A stretch of 64,000 nucleotides of DNA from Bradyrhizobium sp. STM 3843 (lineage in GTDB: Bacteria; Pseudomonadota; Alphaproteobacteria; Rhizobiales; Xanthobacteraceae). The stretch lies in assembly GCF_000239815.1 (NCBI RefSeq), contig NZ_CAFK01000045.1:1-64000 (forward strand), given 5' to 3'. A program made the position numbers and the translations under genes. Each line of letters opens with the position of its first letter. Positions within the stretch are counted from its first letter, which is position 1. The notes under the pieces were generated by a model, which ran no database searches, had not been told where the DNA came from, and saw nothing but the letters and a program-made list of their open reading frames with translations. Below are positions 51,958 to 61,111 of the stretch, in pieces.

Positions 51958-53553
51958 TCAATGCGCCATCGCCGGTCCGCCGCCGAGCTTGACCTTGCGC
52001 AAGGCGAGCGCCAGCGGGATCGCCGCAAGCGAGATCAGCATCAGCGTCCAGTAGACATCGATATAGGCAAGCAGCGAGGCCTGTGCCTGCACCGTCTGCC
52101 CGATCCAGGCGATCGCCTGCTGTTGCGCCTGCAACAGCGAGCTGCCATGGGCGCTGAAATAATTGGTCACCTGATGCAGCGTGTCCTGATAGGCGGGGTT
52201 CGAGGGAATGGCCGTCTCGACCAGCCGGCTCTGGTGGAACTGCTCGCGATGGGCAAGCACATTGGCGGCAAGCGAGACGCCGATCGAGCCGCCGGTGTTG
52301 CGGGCCGCGTTGATCAAGGCGGAGGCCTGGTCGGTCTTGTCGGGTGGAATGCCGTTGTAGGAGGCGGCGGTGATCGAGAGGAAGATCAGCGGCAGGCCGA
52401 CGCCGAGCAGCATGCGTGACTCCGCGAAGAACCAGAAGCCGACATTGGCGTAGAGCCGCGTCAGATCGAACATCGCGAGCGCCACCACCGTCGCCCCCGC
52501 CATGATCATGTATTTCGGCTGCACGCGTCCAGACAGCCGGCCGACCACGAACATCATCAGCATGGTGACGAGGCCGCCGGGCGACAGCACGAGGCCAGCC
52601 CAGGTCGCGGTGTAACCGAAATCCTGCTGCACCATCTGCGGCAGCATCTGCGTGGTTCCGAGCAGGATCGCGCCGGTCGCCAGCATCACCAGGAAGCTCG
52701 CACCGAACTGGCGCGTGCCCACCATCCGCACGTAGATCATCGGGTTCTTGCGGCTCATTTCCCATGGGATCATCAGCACGAAGGCTACAGTGCAGATCGC
52801 GGCCGTGATCACGATGAAGCGGGAGTCGAACCAGTCGTCCTCCAGGCCGCGGTCCAGCATCAGCTCGAGCGAGCCCAGGAACGTGGCCACCAGAATGAAG
52901 CCTATCAGGTCGAAGCGGTGTCCCTGCGCGAGCAGCTTCTGCCGCTCCGCCACGGTGGAGGCCGGCTCGTGCAGAATCAGCCCGATCAGGAGCATCGCCA
53001 TCAGGCCGACCGGACCATTGATCAGGAAGCACCAGTGCCAGGAGAAGTTGTCGGAGAGATAGCCGCCCAGCGTCGGCCCGACCACCGGGGCGACCACGAC
53101 GGCGACGCCGAACAGTGCAAAGGCCTGGCCGCGCTTGGCCGGTGGAAAGGAGTCGGCCAGGATCGATTGCGAGACCGGCACCATGCCGCCGCCGCCGAGC
53201 CCCTGCAGGATGCGGAAGAACAGCAGCGACTCCAGATTCCAGGCAAAGCCGCACAGCACCGAGCTCAAGGTGAACAGGCCGAGGCACATCAGGAAGAAGG
53301 TCTTGCGGCCGAACCGCCTGGCCAGGAAGCTGGAGGCGGTGAGGATGATCGCGTTGGAGACCAGATAGGTCGTCACCACCCAGGAGGATTCATCCTGGCT
53401 CACGCCCATGCCGCCGGCGATATAGGGCAGCGCGACATTGGCGATGGTGGTGTCGAGCACCTCCATGAAGGTCGCAAGCGCGACCAGCACCGCAATCAGC
53501 CACGGATTCGTGGCTGGCTGCGGTGCGGCTGTGATGGCGGGTGCGTTGCTCAT
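51958..53553 (-). CDS. emrB: MFS efflux pump, DHA2 family (second EmrB-like)
   Basis: Fourteen-helix pump of 531 residues. Early signature LVALATFMEVLDTTIANVAL then PYIAGGM, and motif C-like VVGPTLGGYLSD. Distinct from the pump at 27941-29539 though of the same family. Its start overlaps the HlyD-type gene by four bases. Substrate unknown. Confidence 0.93.
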   Translation of the reverse strand: MSNAPAITAAPQPATNPWLIAVLVALATFMEVLDTTIANVALPYIAGGMGVSQDESSWVVTTYLVSNAIILTASSFLARRFGRKTFFLMCLGLFTLSSVLCGFAWNLESLLFFRILQGLGGGGMVPVSQSILADSFPPAKRGQAFALFGVAVVVAPVVGPTLGGYLSDNFSWHWCFLINGPVGLMAMLLIGLILHEPASTVAERQKLLAQGHRFDLIGFILVATFLGSLELMLDRGLEDDWFDSRFIVITAAICTVAFVLMIPWEMSRKNPMIYVRMVGTRQFGASFLVMLATGAILLGTTQMLPQMVQQDFGYTATWAGLVLSPGGLVTMLMMFVVGRLSGRVQPKYMIMAGATVVALAMFDLTRLYANVGFWFFAESRMLLGVGLPLIFLSITAASYNGIPPDKTDQASALINAARNTGGSIGVSLAANVLAHREQFHQSRLVETAIPSNPAYQDTLHQVTNYFSAHGSSLLQAQQQAIAWIGQTVQAQASLLAYIDVYWTLMLISLAAIPLALALRKVKLGGGPAMAH

Positions 53554-54836
53554 AGCGCAGCCCTCAGGCGCTCATAGAGGGAAGGGTTCGGATCGATCCG
53601 CACCGTCGGCACCACCGACATGCCCGGGCCGAGCGCGACATCCGCAGGCGGATCGTCCATCACGATCTTGACCGGCACACGCTGCACGATCTTCACGTAG
53701 TTGCCGGTGGCATTCTGCGCCGGCAGCAGCGAGAAGGCGGTGCCCGAGCCGGGCTGGACGCTGGCGACATGGCCGCGGATCTCGCGCTCAGGATAGGCGT
53801 CGATCTGCAGGGTCACGGGCCGCCCGGGCCGCATGTGATCGAGCTGGGTTTCCTTGAAGTTCGCGGCGACCCAGACCTCGTCAGGGACGAACATGGTCAG
53901 CGCGGTGCCTTGGGCTGCGAACTGGCCCTCCGCTCCGCTCAGGTTGACGATGCGGCCGGGCTGCGCCGCGGTCACCGTCGTGTAGGACAGATTGAGCTTG
54001 GCCTGGTCGCGCTGCGCCTCGGCTTGCGCGAGATTGGCATCGGCGCTTTCGCGCTGGGCCTTGAGCGATTCGAGCTGGCGCTGCGCGACCTGGAGATTGG
54101 CCTGGGCGCTGGCCAGCGCCGCGCGCTGCTGGCGCAGCTGCGAATTATACTGCTGCTCGCTCTGGACGGTGCCCGAGCCGGTGCGCGCCAGGTCCTGGTA
54201 GCGCTGCGCCTGCTGCTCGGCGAAAGTGAGACCGGCCTGCGCCTGCTCGACCTGCGCCTGTCCGGCCGTGATCTGCGCCTGCTGCACGTCGATCTGGGCG
54301 TCGATGTTGCGGATCGCTGCCTGCCCTGCCTTCACCTGGGCCTCGGCCTGCGCCAGCGCGATTTTGTAGTCGCGATCATCGATCCGCGCGATCACGTCGC
54401 CGGCGTTGACATGCTGGTTGTCAGTGACGGGAACCGCGGTGATGTAGCCGGAGACTTTCGGCGCGATCGAGAATTGCCGGGCCGCAATGAAGGCGTCGTC
54501 GGTGGTCTCGAAATGCCCCGCCGCGTCATAATAGAGGTAACCTGCCGTGCTGGCCGCCAGCAGCAGGACGAGGCCGAGCGCGGAGCCGAGCGGATGCCGC
54601 CGGAACAGGCCGCGGCGCGGCTTCTCCGTCCCGGCGTTTTGCTGATCGGCGGACGGAGCTTCAGGCTGTTCCGGATGCGGTGCGCGCGCCTGCTCCGCCG
54701 TCGCCTCGTCGGCGGTGCGATCGCCGCGCCATTGGTGCAGCGCCCGCTCGCGTGCCGAGACGTTTTGATCCGCCCCGCCCCGGAACGACGGGTCGCCGTC
54801 CGACACCTTTGTAGTCGTGGATGCTTGATTGGCCAT
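53550..54836 (-). CDS. emrA: HlyD-family membrane fusion protein (second EmrA-like)
   Basis: Adaptor of 428 residues. An unusually long hydrophilic N-terminus of about 80 residues comes before the membrane helix (LGSALGLVLLLAASTAGYLY). Then TTDDAFIAARQFSIAPKVSG, a very long Gln/Ala coiled coil (about 160-290) and a beta-barrel WVAANFKETQLDHMRPGR. ATG at 54836 follows GAAGAGG; the open frame continues to 55028 but that part is over the promoter. First gene of the pump operon. Confidence 0.92.
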   Translation of the reverse strand: MANQASTTTKVSDGDPSFRGGADQNVSARERALHQWRGDRTADEATAEQARAPHPEQPEAPSADQQNAGTEKPRRGLFRRHPLGSALGLVLLLAASTAGYLYYDAAGHFETTDDAFIAARQFSIAPKVSGYITAVPVTDNQHVNAGDVIARIDDRDYKIALAQAEAQVKAGQAAIRNIDAQIDVQQAQITAGQAQVEQAQAGLTFAEQQAQRYQDLARTGSGTVQSEQQYNSQLRQQRAALASAQANLQVAQRQLESLKAQRESADANLAQAEAQRDQAKLNLSYTTVTAAQPGRIVNLSGAEGQFAAQGTALTMFVPDEVWVAANFKETQLDHMRPGRPVTLQIDAYPEREIRGHVASVQPGSGTAFSLLPAQNATGNYVKIVQRVPVKIVMDDPPADVALGPGMSVVPTVRIDPNPSLYERLRAAL

Positions 54837-54858
54837 GGCCTGCACCTCTTCAAAAATA

Positions 54859-54877
54859 GAACGATACTGTTTCGTTC
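54859..54877. promoter_or_regulatory. Candidate operator upstream of second emrAB pair
   Basis: Inverted repeat gaacga (54859-54864) and tcgttc (54872-54877), seven-base spacer, about 25 bases before the HlyD start. TetR-type repressors of such pumps often bind this kind of site. No TetR gene lies adjacent; the nearest in the window is at 45591. Confidence 0.5.
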
Positions 54878-55130
54878 CAAACATAGGAAGGCGCCGTTTG
54901 CGACGCAATGGCATCTGGGAGAGGCAGGGCCTAAACTTTTTGTCATCAAGCGGGAGGCAATGAAGACAGGCCGCGAGCGAGCGAATACGCGCCGAGCGAC
55001 GCGCCTCTCCACGGCGGCTGGCACCCAAACAATGGTCGGCGGTTTACGTTCAGGACCGGCTGCTTCGGTGCCTTCCCGACCAGGTCGTCTAAGCCTTGCG
55101 CGCCAGCCGGCCTCGCGCCGGCCGGTTGCA

Positions 55131-55146
55131 TTCCCCTTGCGGGGAA
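55131..55146 (-). terminator. Short hairpin after NTF2-like gene
   Basis: Arms ttcccc (55131-55136) and ggggaa (55141-55146), four-base loop, 10 bases past the stop of the minus-strand NTF2-like gene. A second GC-rich hairpin (gccggc arms, 55106-55122) lies next to it. No long T-run. Confidence 0.4.
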
Positions 55147-55155
55147 CGCGCCGCG

Positions 55156-55611
55156 TCAGAACATGCCGTTCTGATTGGCCGACTGCTCCGGAATCGGCTG
55201 CACCGAATCCCAGTGCTCTTCGATCTTACCGTCCTTCAAACGGAAGATGTCGACGATCGCATTGCCGCGGGTCCCGGGCTCGCGAATGGCGTGAACACGC
55301 AGGATGACGAAATCGCCGTCGACCAGCACCTTGGTGATCTCGCTGTGGGATTGCGGATACTTCGCCTTCAGGAACTCGATGAATTTGCAGAATCCCTCCG
55401 GGCCGTCCTCGGCGTTCGGATTGTGCTGAATGTAGGTGCCGAGATATTTCGAGGCCGCGGCAAAATCCTTGCGGTTGAGGCCCTGCTCGTAGAAGTCGAG
55501 CACAACAGCCTTGTTGCGCTCCTCCTCCGGGGAGTAGGCGCGCTGGGCCATCGCCGGGGCAGACAACGCCGCGACGATCGCGCCTGCCATCGGGATCAGG
55601 GAGCACCGCAT
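55156..55611 (-). CDS. Secreted SnoaL/NTF2-like protein
   Basis: Product of 151 residues. Signal peptide with core LIPMAGAIVAALSAPAMA, then a SnoaL-like domain: NKAVVLDFYEQGLNRKDFAA, YIQHNPNAEDGPEGF and FRLKDGKIEEHWDSVQPIPE. This family includes polyketide cyclase-like proteins often annotated as predicted SnoaL-like aldol condensation-catalysing enzymes. The start at 55611 has a weak binding site; an in-frame ATG inside the signal is possible. Function unknown. Confidence 0.85.
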   Translation of the reverse strand: MRCSLIPMAGAIVAALSAPAMAQRAYSPEEERNKAVVLDFYEQGLNRKDFAAASKYLGTYIQHNPNAEDGPEGFCKFIEFLKAKYPQSHSEITKVLVDGDFVILRVHAIREPGTRGNAIVDIFRLKDGKIEEHWDSVQPIPEQSANQNGMF

Positions 55612-55702
55612 CGCGTGACGTCTTTCTCTGCTGGAGGGAGATGGCCGATTGGTCTGGGTGGGCGACATGCCATGGATCTGTCCGCCTGTCACGAGCGGGA
55701 CA

Positions 55703-56503
55703 TCAATAGAACCGATGGAAATGGTGCACCGGTCCGTGCCCGTGCCCGACGGTAAAGCGATCCGCGGCGGCAATCGCGGCGTTGATGAAGGTCTTCGCGT
55801 TGCGCACGGCCGTGACGAGATCTTCGCCCTTCGCAAGCCCTGCTGCGATCGCCGAGGACAGCGAGCAGCCGGTGCCATGGGTGTTCCTGGTCGCCAGGCG
55901 CGGCGCCGTCAGCGCCACGCTCCCTTGCGCCGTGACGAGATGATCGGTGCTCTCAGGCCCCTGCCCGTGGCCACCCTTGATCAAGACGGCCGGGCAGCCG
56001 AGCGCAAGCAGGCGCCGGCCCTGGGCCTCGATCGCGGCGGCGTCGGCGGCGACGGCCTCGTCCAGCAGCGCGGCCGCTTCAGGCAGGTTCGGCGTGATCA
56101 ACGTGGCTTGCGGGATCAGTAGCCCGCGCAGCGCGGCGATGGCGTCCTCGGGAAGCAGCCGGTCGCCCGAGGTCGCAACCATGACCGGATCGAGCACGAC
56201 ATGGGCCGGCCGCCAGCGCGTGAGGCTGGCGGCGATGGCCTCGACGATGCCCGCCTGGGCCACCATCCCGATCTTGACCGCCTTGACGGCGAGGTCCTCG
56301 AATACGGCATCGATCTGCGCCGTGACGAATTCCGGCGGCACCGGATGGACACCGCTCACGCCGCGCGTGTTCTGGGCGGTCAGCGCCGTCAGCGCCGACG
56401 CGCCGTAGACGCCAAGCGCGGCAAAGGTCTTCAGGTCGGCCTGGATGCCGGCGCCGCCTGAGGAATCCGAGCCGGCGATGGTGAGCGCAACGGGCGTGGT
56501 CAT
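55703..56503 (-). CDS. thiD: Hydroxymethylpyrimidine/phosphomethylpyrimidine kinase
   Basis: Thiamine-pathway kinase of 266 residues in the ribokinase-like fold. It has [20 protein letters not shown] at the N-terminus, [15 protein letters not shown] in the middle and [20 protein letters not shown] with the catalytic region. It phosphorylates HMP and HMP-P. ATG at 56503 follows TAGGA. It is divergent from the AsnC-domain gene. No TPP riboswitch was seen upstream and no other thi gene is near. Confidence 0.94.
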   Translation of the reverse strand: MTTPVALTIAGSDSSGGAGIQADLKTFAALGVYGASALTALTAQNTRGVSGVHPVPPEFVTAQIDAVFEDLAVKAVKIGMVAQAGIVEAIAASLTRWRPAHVVLDPVMVATSGDRLLPEDAIAALRGLLIPQATLITPNLPEAAALLDEAVAADAAAIEAQGRRLLALGCPAVLIKGGHGQGPESTDHLVTAQGSVALTAPRLATRNTHGTGCSLSSAIAAGLAKGEDLVTAVRNAKTFINAAIAAADRFTVGHGHGPVHHFHRFY

Positions 56504-56621
56504 GGCCCGTCCTAGCCGCGCCGCCAAGCCGCGGCAAGCACCGACATGGCAGGAAATGCGCCTCGACTCCCCCGGAAAAGGCTATATTGAGGTCCGGAAA
56601 GCCCTTCGGAGACAGCCCGCG

Positions 56622-56867
56622 ATGGTTCCCTTCTTCGTCCAGATCAAGTGCAAGCTCGGCCAGTCCTACACGGTTGCCAACGCGCTAGCCGAAGCCGAGA
56701 TCGCCTCCGAGATCTATTCGACGGCTGGTGACTACGACCTGCTGGTGAAGTTCTATGTCGATAAGGACACCGACATCGGCCACTTCATCAACGAGAAGGT
56801 TCAGGTGCTGCCGGGTATCCAGGACACCCACACGATCATCACCTTCAAGGCGTTCGGCGCCAGCTAG
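56622..56867 (+). CDS. Stand-alone Lrp/AsnC ligand-binding domain protein
   Basis: Product of 81 residues corresponding only to the RAM (AsnC C-terminal) domain: [20 protein letters not shown] then [11 protein letters not shown] and [17 protein letters not shown]. There is no DNA-binding domain. Stand-alone RAM proteins form dimers or decamers that may bind amino acids and modulate full-length partners. Present widely in alphaproteobacteria. It is divergent from thiD. Confidence 0.9.
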   Translation: MVPFFVQIKCKLGQSYTVANALAEAEIASEIYSTAGDYDLLVKFYVDKDTDIGHFINEKVQVLPGIQDTHTIITFKAFGAS

Positions 56868-56928
56868 TGGCTGTGAATTTAAGGTCCCGATCAGTCTGTC
56901 CGCGCCCTATTCATCGAATCCAGAAAAA

Positions 56929-56952
56929 AGCGCCCGCCGTTTCCGGCGGGCG
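56929..56952 (-). terminator. Intrinsic terminator, minus-strand orientation
   Basis: Arms gcgcccgccg (56929-56938) and cggcgggcgc (56943-56952), four-base loop, with six A (56923-56928) on the left that read as a T-run on the minus strand. No gene with known function ends here on that strand. Confidence 0.7.
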
Positions 56953-57025
56953 CGTCGTCATGAAAAGGCGTTGACTGGGACTTGGTGCTAAAAAAACCGA
57001 ACCGACACTCCCTCGTGCCCCCGGC

Positions 57026-57073
57026 CGGGTCGCTTCACGCTGAGCCTGACGGCCGCCGAAGGACCCGACCTTT
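57026..57073 (+). terminator. Hairpin followed by T-run, plus strand
   Basis: Stem cgggtc (57026-57031) with gacccg (57062-57067), extended by cttc/gaag around a long inner loop, followed by acctttttc. Could end plus-strand transcripts from the AsnC-domain gene or close a small RNA. Confidence 0.4.
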
Positions 57074-57343
57074 TTCTCGGCAACTTGGTATGGGGCCTTT
57101 AGGCGGCGATGAGCGTGGCAGCAAGCCGATTGCGGATGTCGGCACAGCCGATCAAGAGATTGAGACGAAAGCGCAAATGGGCTAGCGCTGCAAAGGCAGG
57201 ACACGCATCCCATCTGGGGAAAAAGTTGTCGGTCGTCGGCACCTCGTTGTTCGGTCTCTCGTGGGGTCCGGTCGGAAATCCGCGCGATAGACTGGGCCTG
57301 TGAAACGGAGCCGATGGCTGAACGAGTACAATAGCGGGGCGTT

Positions 57344-58408
57344 GTGGAGACTGAGATCAAGGCGGTGTCGTCCCTGGTGCCGAGCTTCGGCTTTTCAGCC
57401 GACCGGATGCGACCGGACGAGAACATCGCGGCCTGGCGCGCAGCCGTCTCGACCTTTTTCGATGTCGATGAACTGGCTGCAGGCGAGCCCGGCCCGTTTC
57501 AGGCCGAGGTCCGCTCTTACGCGATGGGCTCGGTTCTGTTCGGTCTGGCGCGGGCGAGCGGTCAGCATTTCCGTCGCGATACGCGTACCATCGCCCGCAG
57601 CGGCGTCGACCATGTCATCATCCAGAGCTATGTCAGCGGCGGTTATCATGGCACGGCCGGTGCCCGCCCGATCCGAGTTACGGCCGGCGACATCTGCGTG
57701 CTCGACCTGGCCCAGACGCTGGAGACGTGGGCGAGCCCGTTCGAAAACCTCACGCTGGTGGTGCCGCGCCCGATGCTTGATGCGCGCCTGCTCCAGACCC
57801 AGCACCTCCACGGCCTCGTGCTGGCCGGCGACAGCGCGCTGACGGCGCTGCTCGCAAGACATCTCAATGCCCTGCTCGACTACGCGCCGCAGATGAGCTT
57901 CGAGCAGTGTCAGGCCGTCGTCGAAGGCACCATTTCGCTGGTCTCGGCCTGCATCAGGGGTGAGATCGAGCGCCGGGACGCCGAGAGCATCACGCCTGCG
58001 GAATCGTCCTTGTTTCGCATCCGGCAGTATATCGAGGCACAGCTTTCGAGCGCCGATCTGACTGCCGACTCGGTCGCGACGCATTTTGGCCTGTCGCGCA
58101 CGTCGCTCTATCGCCTGTTCGCGCCGCTTGGCGGCGTCGCCGACTACATCCGCAGCCGCCGCCTGCATCACGCCTTCTTCGATCTGGCCGGATCGCGCAC
58201 CACCCGGATCAGCGAAGTGGCGCGGCGCTGGCAGCTTGGCACGGACGCGCATTTCGCACGCTCGTTCAAGGCCGCTTATGGGATCTCGCCGCGCGTTGCG
58301 CGCGAGGCTGCCGGGCTCGGCTCACAACAGCATGAATCCGACGCCGACGCAGGGCTGTCGACCCTCACGCGCTGGATGCGCGGGATAGCACCGCCGCGCG
58401 CGGAATGA
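57344..58408 (+). CDS. AraC-family regulator, AraC-binding-like domain
   Basis: Regulator of 354 residues. The first 200 residues form the ligand-binding half of the AraC-binding-like type (e.g. VITAGDICVLDLAQ-like VTAGDICVLDLAQTLETW). The C-terminal helix-turn-helix reads LTADSVATHFGLSRTSLYRL and ISEVARRWQLGTDAHFARSF. A GTG start at 57344 was chosen; binding site weak. Its 3' end overlaps the convergent GGDEF-EAL gene by 44 bases. Confidence 0.9.
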   Translation: METEIKAVSSLVPSFGFSADRMRPDENIAAWRAAVSTFFDVDELAAGEPGPFQAEVRSYAMGSVLFGLARASGQHFRRDTRTIARSGVDHVIIQSYVSGGYHGTAGARPIRVTAGDICVLDLAQTLETWASPFENLTLVVPRPMLDARLLQTQHLHGLVLAGDSALTALLARHLNALLDYAPQMSFEQCQAVVEGTISLVSACIRGEIERRDAESITPAESSLFRIRQYIEAQLSSADLTADSVATHFGLSRTSLYRLFAPLGGVADYIRSRRLHHAFFDLAGSRTTRISEVARRWQLGTDAHFARSFKAAYGISPRVAREAAGLGSQQHESDADAGLSTLTRWMRGIAPPRAE

Positions 58409-60890
58409 GCGTCACCACCGATCCGGCGCCGAACGCCTCGGCGGTCGCGTCCACATCCTGCTGCGGCTCCGTGGCCGAAAAATCGTCGGCCGACTGCACG
58501 AACTGCAGGTGATCCTCGAGCTGGCTGATCGGCATCGGACGTCCGAGCAGATAGCCTTGCGCGAAATTGACGCCGAGCGAGCGCAGATGGGCGAGTTGCT
58601 CCTCGGTTTCCACGCCTTCGGCGGTGATCTGCATGCCGAGCCCGCGTGCCAGGGTCACGACCGAGGAGATCACAGCGACGCTTTCGTCACGCTCGCTGAG
58701 CTTTGCGACGAAGGATTTGTCGATCTTGATCTTGTTGAACGGGAACGCCGTCAGAGAGCGTAGCGACGAATAGCCGGTGCCGAAATCGTCGAGCGCGAGC
58801 GAAATTCCGATGCCCTTGAGCTTGTCGATGAAGCTCTCGTTCTCGGCCGCGCGCTCCAGCAGCACCGATTCGGTGATCTCGATCTCGAGCCGCCCGGGCG
58901 CGAGCCCGGTGCGCGACAGCGCCGACTGGATCACGTCGAACAGCTCGGCCTGCTTGAACTGCACCGGCGAAAGATTGACCGCGACCTTGACGTCGTCGGG
59001 CCACGACGTCGCATCGTCACAGGCGCGGCCGATGATCCACTCGCCGAGCGGCACGATCAATCCGGTCGCTTCCGCGAGCGGGATGAACTGGTCGGGCGGC
59101 ACCAGCCCCTTGACCGGATGGCGCCAGCGAACCAGCGCCTCGACGCCGCACCGCTCGCGCGTCACGACATCATAGAACGGCTGATAGTGCACTTCGAACT
59201 GACACTGGGCGATGGCGTCGCGCAGGTCACCTTCGAGCGTATTGCGCGCTTCGAGCTCGGCGGACATCACGTCGTCATAGACGGTGTAACAGCTGCGGCC
59301 GGCCGACTTCGAGCGATAGAGCGCAAGGTCGGCTTTCCTGAGCAGATCTTCCTGGTCGCTGCCGTGCTCGGGCGCAAGCGCGATGCCGATGCTGGTGCCG
59401 ATCTCGACCCGCTGTCCGGCCAGCTGGAATGGCTTCGCGATCAGTTTGGTGATGCGTTGCGCAAGGTCGGCAGCAGCCTCGCGCTGGTCGGGACAGCCGG
59501 CCTGGATCAGCGCGAATTCGTCGCCGCCAAGCCGCGCCAGCACGTCCTCTGCGCGCAATTGAGATTTCAGCCGCTTGGCAACTTGCACGAGCAGCGCGTC
59601 TCCGGCGCCGTGCCCGAGCGAATCGTTGACGTTCTTGAATCGATCAAGGTCGCACAGGAACACCGTAAAGCGCCCGTCGCTCTCGCCGTTGAAGCGCTCC
59701 ACCTGCTCAAGGAAGAACGCGCGGTTGGCGAGGCCGGTCAACGCGTCCGTCTGCGCCAATTCCAGCACACGACGATTGGCAAGCGACAGCTGCAACGCAT
59801 TGCGGCTGGAAAGCGCGAGATAGACCGCAAGAAAGATCGTGGTGGCGATGCCGGCGGCATAAAGCGCAAGCGCGCGGTTATGCGTCGCGATCAACCCGCC
59901 ATTGCCCGCGGGTGCCGCCTGAAACACCCAATCGGAATCGCCGATGCGCAATGTGGTCGACCAGATATTGGTGTCATCCGGCCAGCGCAGCGGATCTACG
60001 CCCAGCGATTCCAGGCCCTTCTCGGGCGGAAGCAAGTTGATGGCCAGCGCCGGGCTGTTCGGATTGTTGGCACGGATCGACTGCAACAGGAGGGGCAGCT
60101 CAAACAGACCCACGATGAAGCCGGTCAGATTGCGCCTGCGGTCGGCGACGGTCGTGCGTGAGGTGCCCTTGACGTAGATCGGAACGGCAACCATGACCGC
60201 GTTGGACCGGACGAGCTGCTGCTCCTCGAACAGGCGCGTGCGCAGCGCCATGATCATGTCGTAGTCGCGCGACTGCTCCAGCACGGCACGACGGTCGGGA
60301 AAGCTCCAATAATCGAGTCCGTAGACGATCGACGTCTTCGGCTCGGTCGAAAAATACACCGGAAAGTATTCATCGCTCTCCGGCGCAACCGTGCCGTCAG
60401 GATAGGACTTGATGCGATAGGCGGGAACGCCGTCGGTAATGGCCGCGGCCTCGTATTCACCACGCTCCTTGCGATTGATCCGGGGCAGCCAGGCGATCCG
60501 CGTGACGCCCGGATGGGCTTCGAACAGCCGGGCGCTGAAGGTCTGGTACTCGCTGCGGGTGATGTCGTCGTTTGCGGTCTCGAAGCGGGTGCGCAGCGCC
60601 GTCAATCGGCTGACATATTCGTTGACGCCGTTTTGGATCAGGATCGCCTGCGCCTCTGCGACACCTTCGAACTCAGCACGCGCAAGCCGGTTTTCCCACC
60701 GGCCGACCGCGACGGTGCCCACCAGCGACAGCACTGTGCCGAGACAGGCGGCAATCAGGGCAGGACGATAGAGACGGTATTTAGATGAGGCGCGCAAGGG
60801 CTCACGCGCTCCGCCAGCACGCACATCGCCGGGCTCTTTCGGCGTCGCTCCGCTGCGCTCTTCCAACTGCAAATCCTGATCCCCGCCCAC
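58365..60890 (-). CDS. CHASE-GGDEF-EAL c-di-GMP enzyme
   Basis: Membrane protein of 841 residues. A helix at about 43-65 (ALIAACLGTVLSLVGTVAVG), a periplasmic CHASE domain to about 325 (TRIAWLPRINRKERGEYEAA), a second helix (ALYAAGIATTIFLAVYLALS), then GGDEF (motif at 455-459, intact) and EAL (EALVRW, motif at 584-586) domains. Conserved EAL residues DDFGTGYSS, KIDKSF and EGVETEEQ are present, so both synthesis and breakdown of c-di-GMP are possible. A ligand for CHASE is unknown. Divergent from the binding-protein gene. Confidence 0.95.
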   Translation of the reverse strand: MGGDQDLQLEERSGATPKEPGDVRAGGAREPLRASSKYRLYRPALIAACLGTVLSLVGTVAVGRWENRLARAEFEGVAEAQAILIQNGVNEYVSRLTALRTRFETANDDITRSEYQTFSARLFEAHPGVTRIAWLPRINRKERGEYEAAAITDGVPAYRIKSYPDGTVAPESDEYFPVYFSTEPKTSIVYGLDYWSFPDRRAVLEQSRDYDMIMALRTRLFEEQQLVRSNAVMVAVPIYVKGTSRTTVADRRRNLTGFIVGLFELPLLLQSIRANNPNSPALAINLLPPEKGLESLGVDPLRWPDDTNIWSTTLRIGDSDWVFQAAPAGNGGLIATHNRALALYAAGIATTIFLAVYLALSSRNALQLSLANRRVLELAQTDALTGLANRAFFLEQVERFNGESDGRFTVFLCDLDRFKNVNDSLGHGAGDALLVQVAKRLKSQLRAEDVLARLGGDEFALIQAGCPDQREAAADLAQRITKLIAKPFQLAGQRVEIGTSIGIALAPEHGSDQEDLLRKADLALYRSKSAGRSCYTVYDDVMSAELEARNTLEGDLRDAIAQCQFEVHYQPFYDVVTRERCGVEALVRWRHPVKGLVPPDQFIPLAEATGLIVPLGEWIIGRACDDATSWPDDVKVAVNLSPVQFKQAELFDVIQSALSRTGLAPGRLEIEITESVLLERAAENESFIDKLKGIGISLALDDFGTGYSSLRSLTAFPFNKIKIDKSFVAKLSERDESVAVISSVVTLARGLGMQITAEGVETEEQLAHLRSLGVNFAQGYLLGRPMPISQLEDHLQFVQSADDFSATEPQQDVDATAEAFGAGSVVTLIPRAAVLSRASSA

Positions 60891-61111
60891 GCACCGCTGT
60901 TACGGCTAACATGAGCCATGGGACACGCCACGAAGTTAAAGACGGTCAAAGAAAGTCCTCTAGTCCGCAGCGCAACAGAGGGCTTGGTTAACGAGCGACT
61001 TTCGGGCGCACAAAAAAACGTCCCCTTCCTGACCCTGCCGTCTTAGCGAGGTCTTCACTCCGCCGATCTATGGTCGATGAGGACCATGCTGCAACTGACA
61101 AGACGATCGCA

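Larger units (their letters stand above)
54837..55155. other. Intergenic region, operator and hairpins
   Basis: About 320 bases. It has an inverted repeat near the emrA start (54859-54877) and two GC-rich hairpins (55106-55122 and 55131-55146) just downstream of the next minus-strand gene. No supported gene. Confidence 0.5.
56868..57343. other. Intergenic region with two terminator-like structures
   Basis: About 475 bases. A minus-strand terminator lies at 56929-56952, and a plus-strand hairpin followed by T-run at 57026-57073. A minus-strand open frame of 171 codons (56911-57426) crosses the region but has no clear family. A small RNA is possible; see findings. Confidence 0.45.

Noticed and set aside
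56504-56621. TPP riboswitch upstream of thiD
   Set aside because: The conserved CUGAGA and related core were not found in the leader.
56911-57426. 171-codon minus-strand frame
   Set aside because: Composition rich in Ser, Arg and Cys, no domain, crosses structured DNA and the 5' end of the AraC gene; not called as a gene though not excluded.
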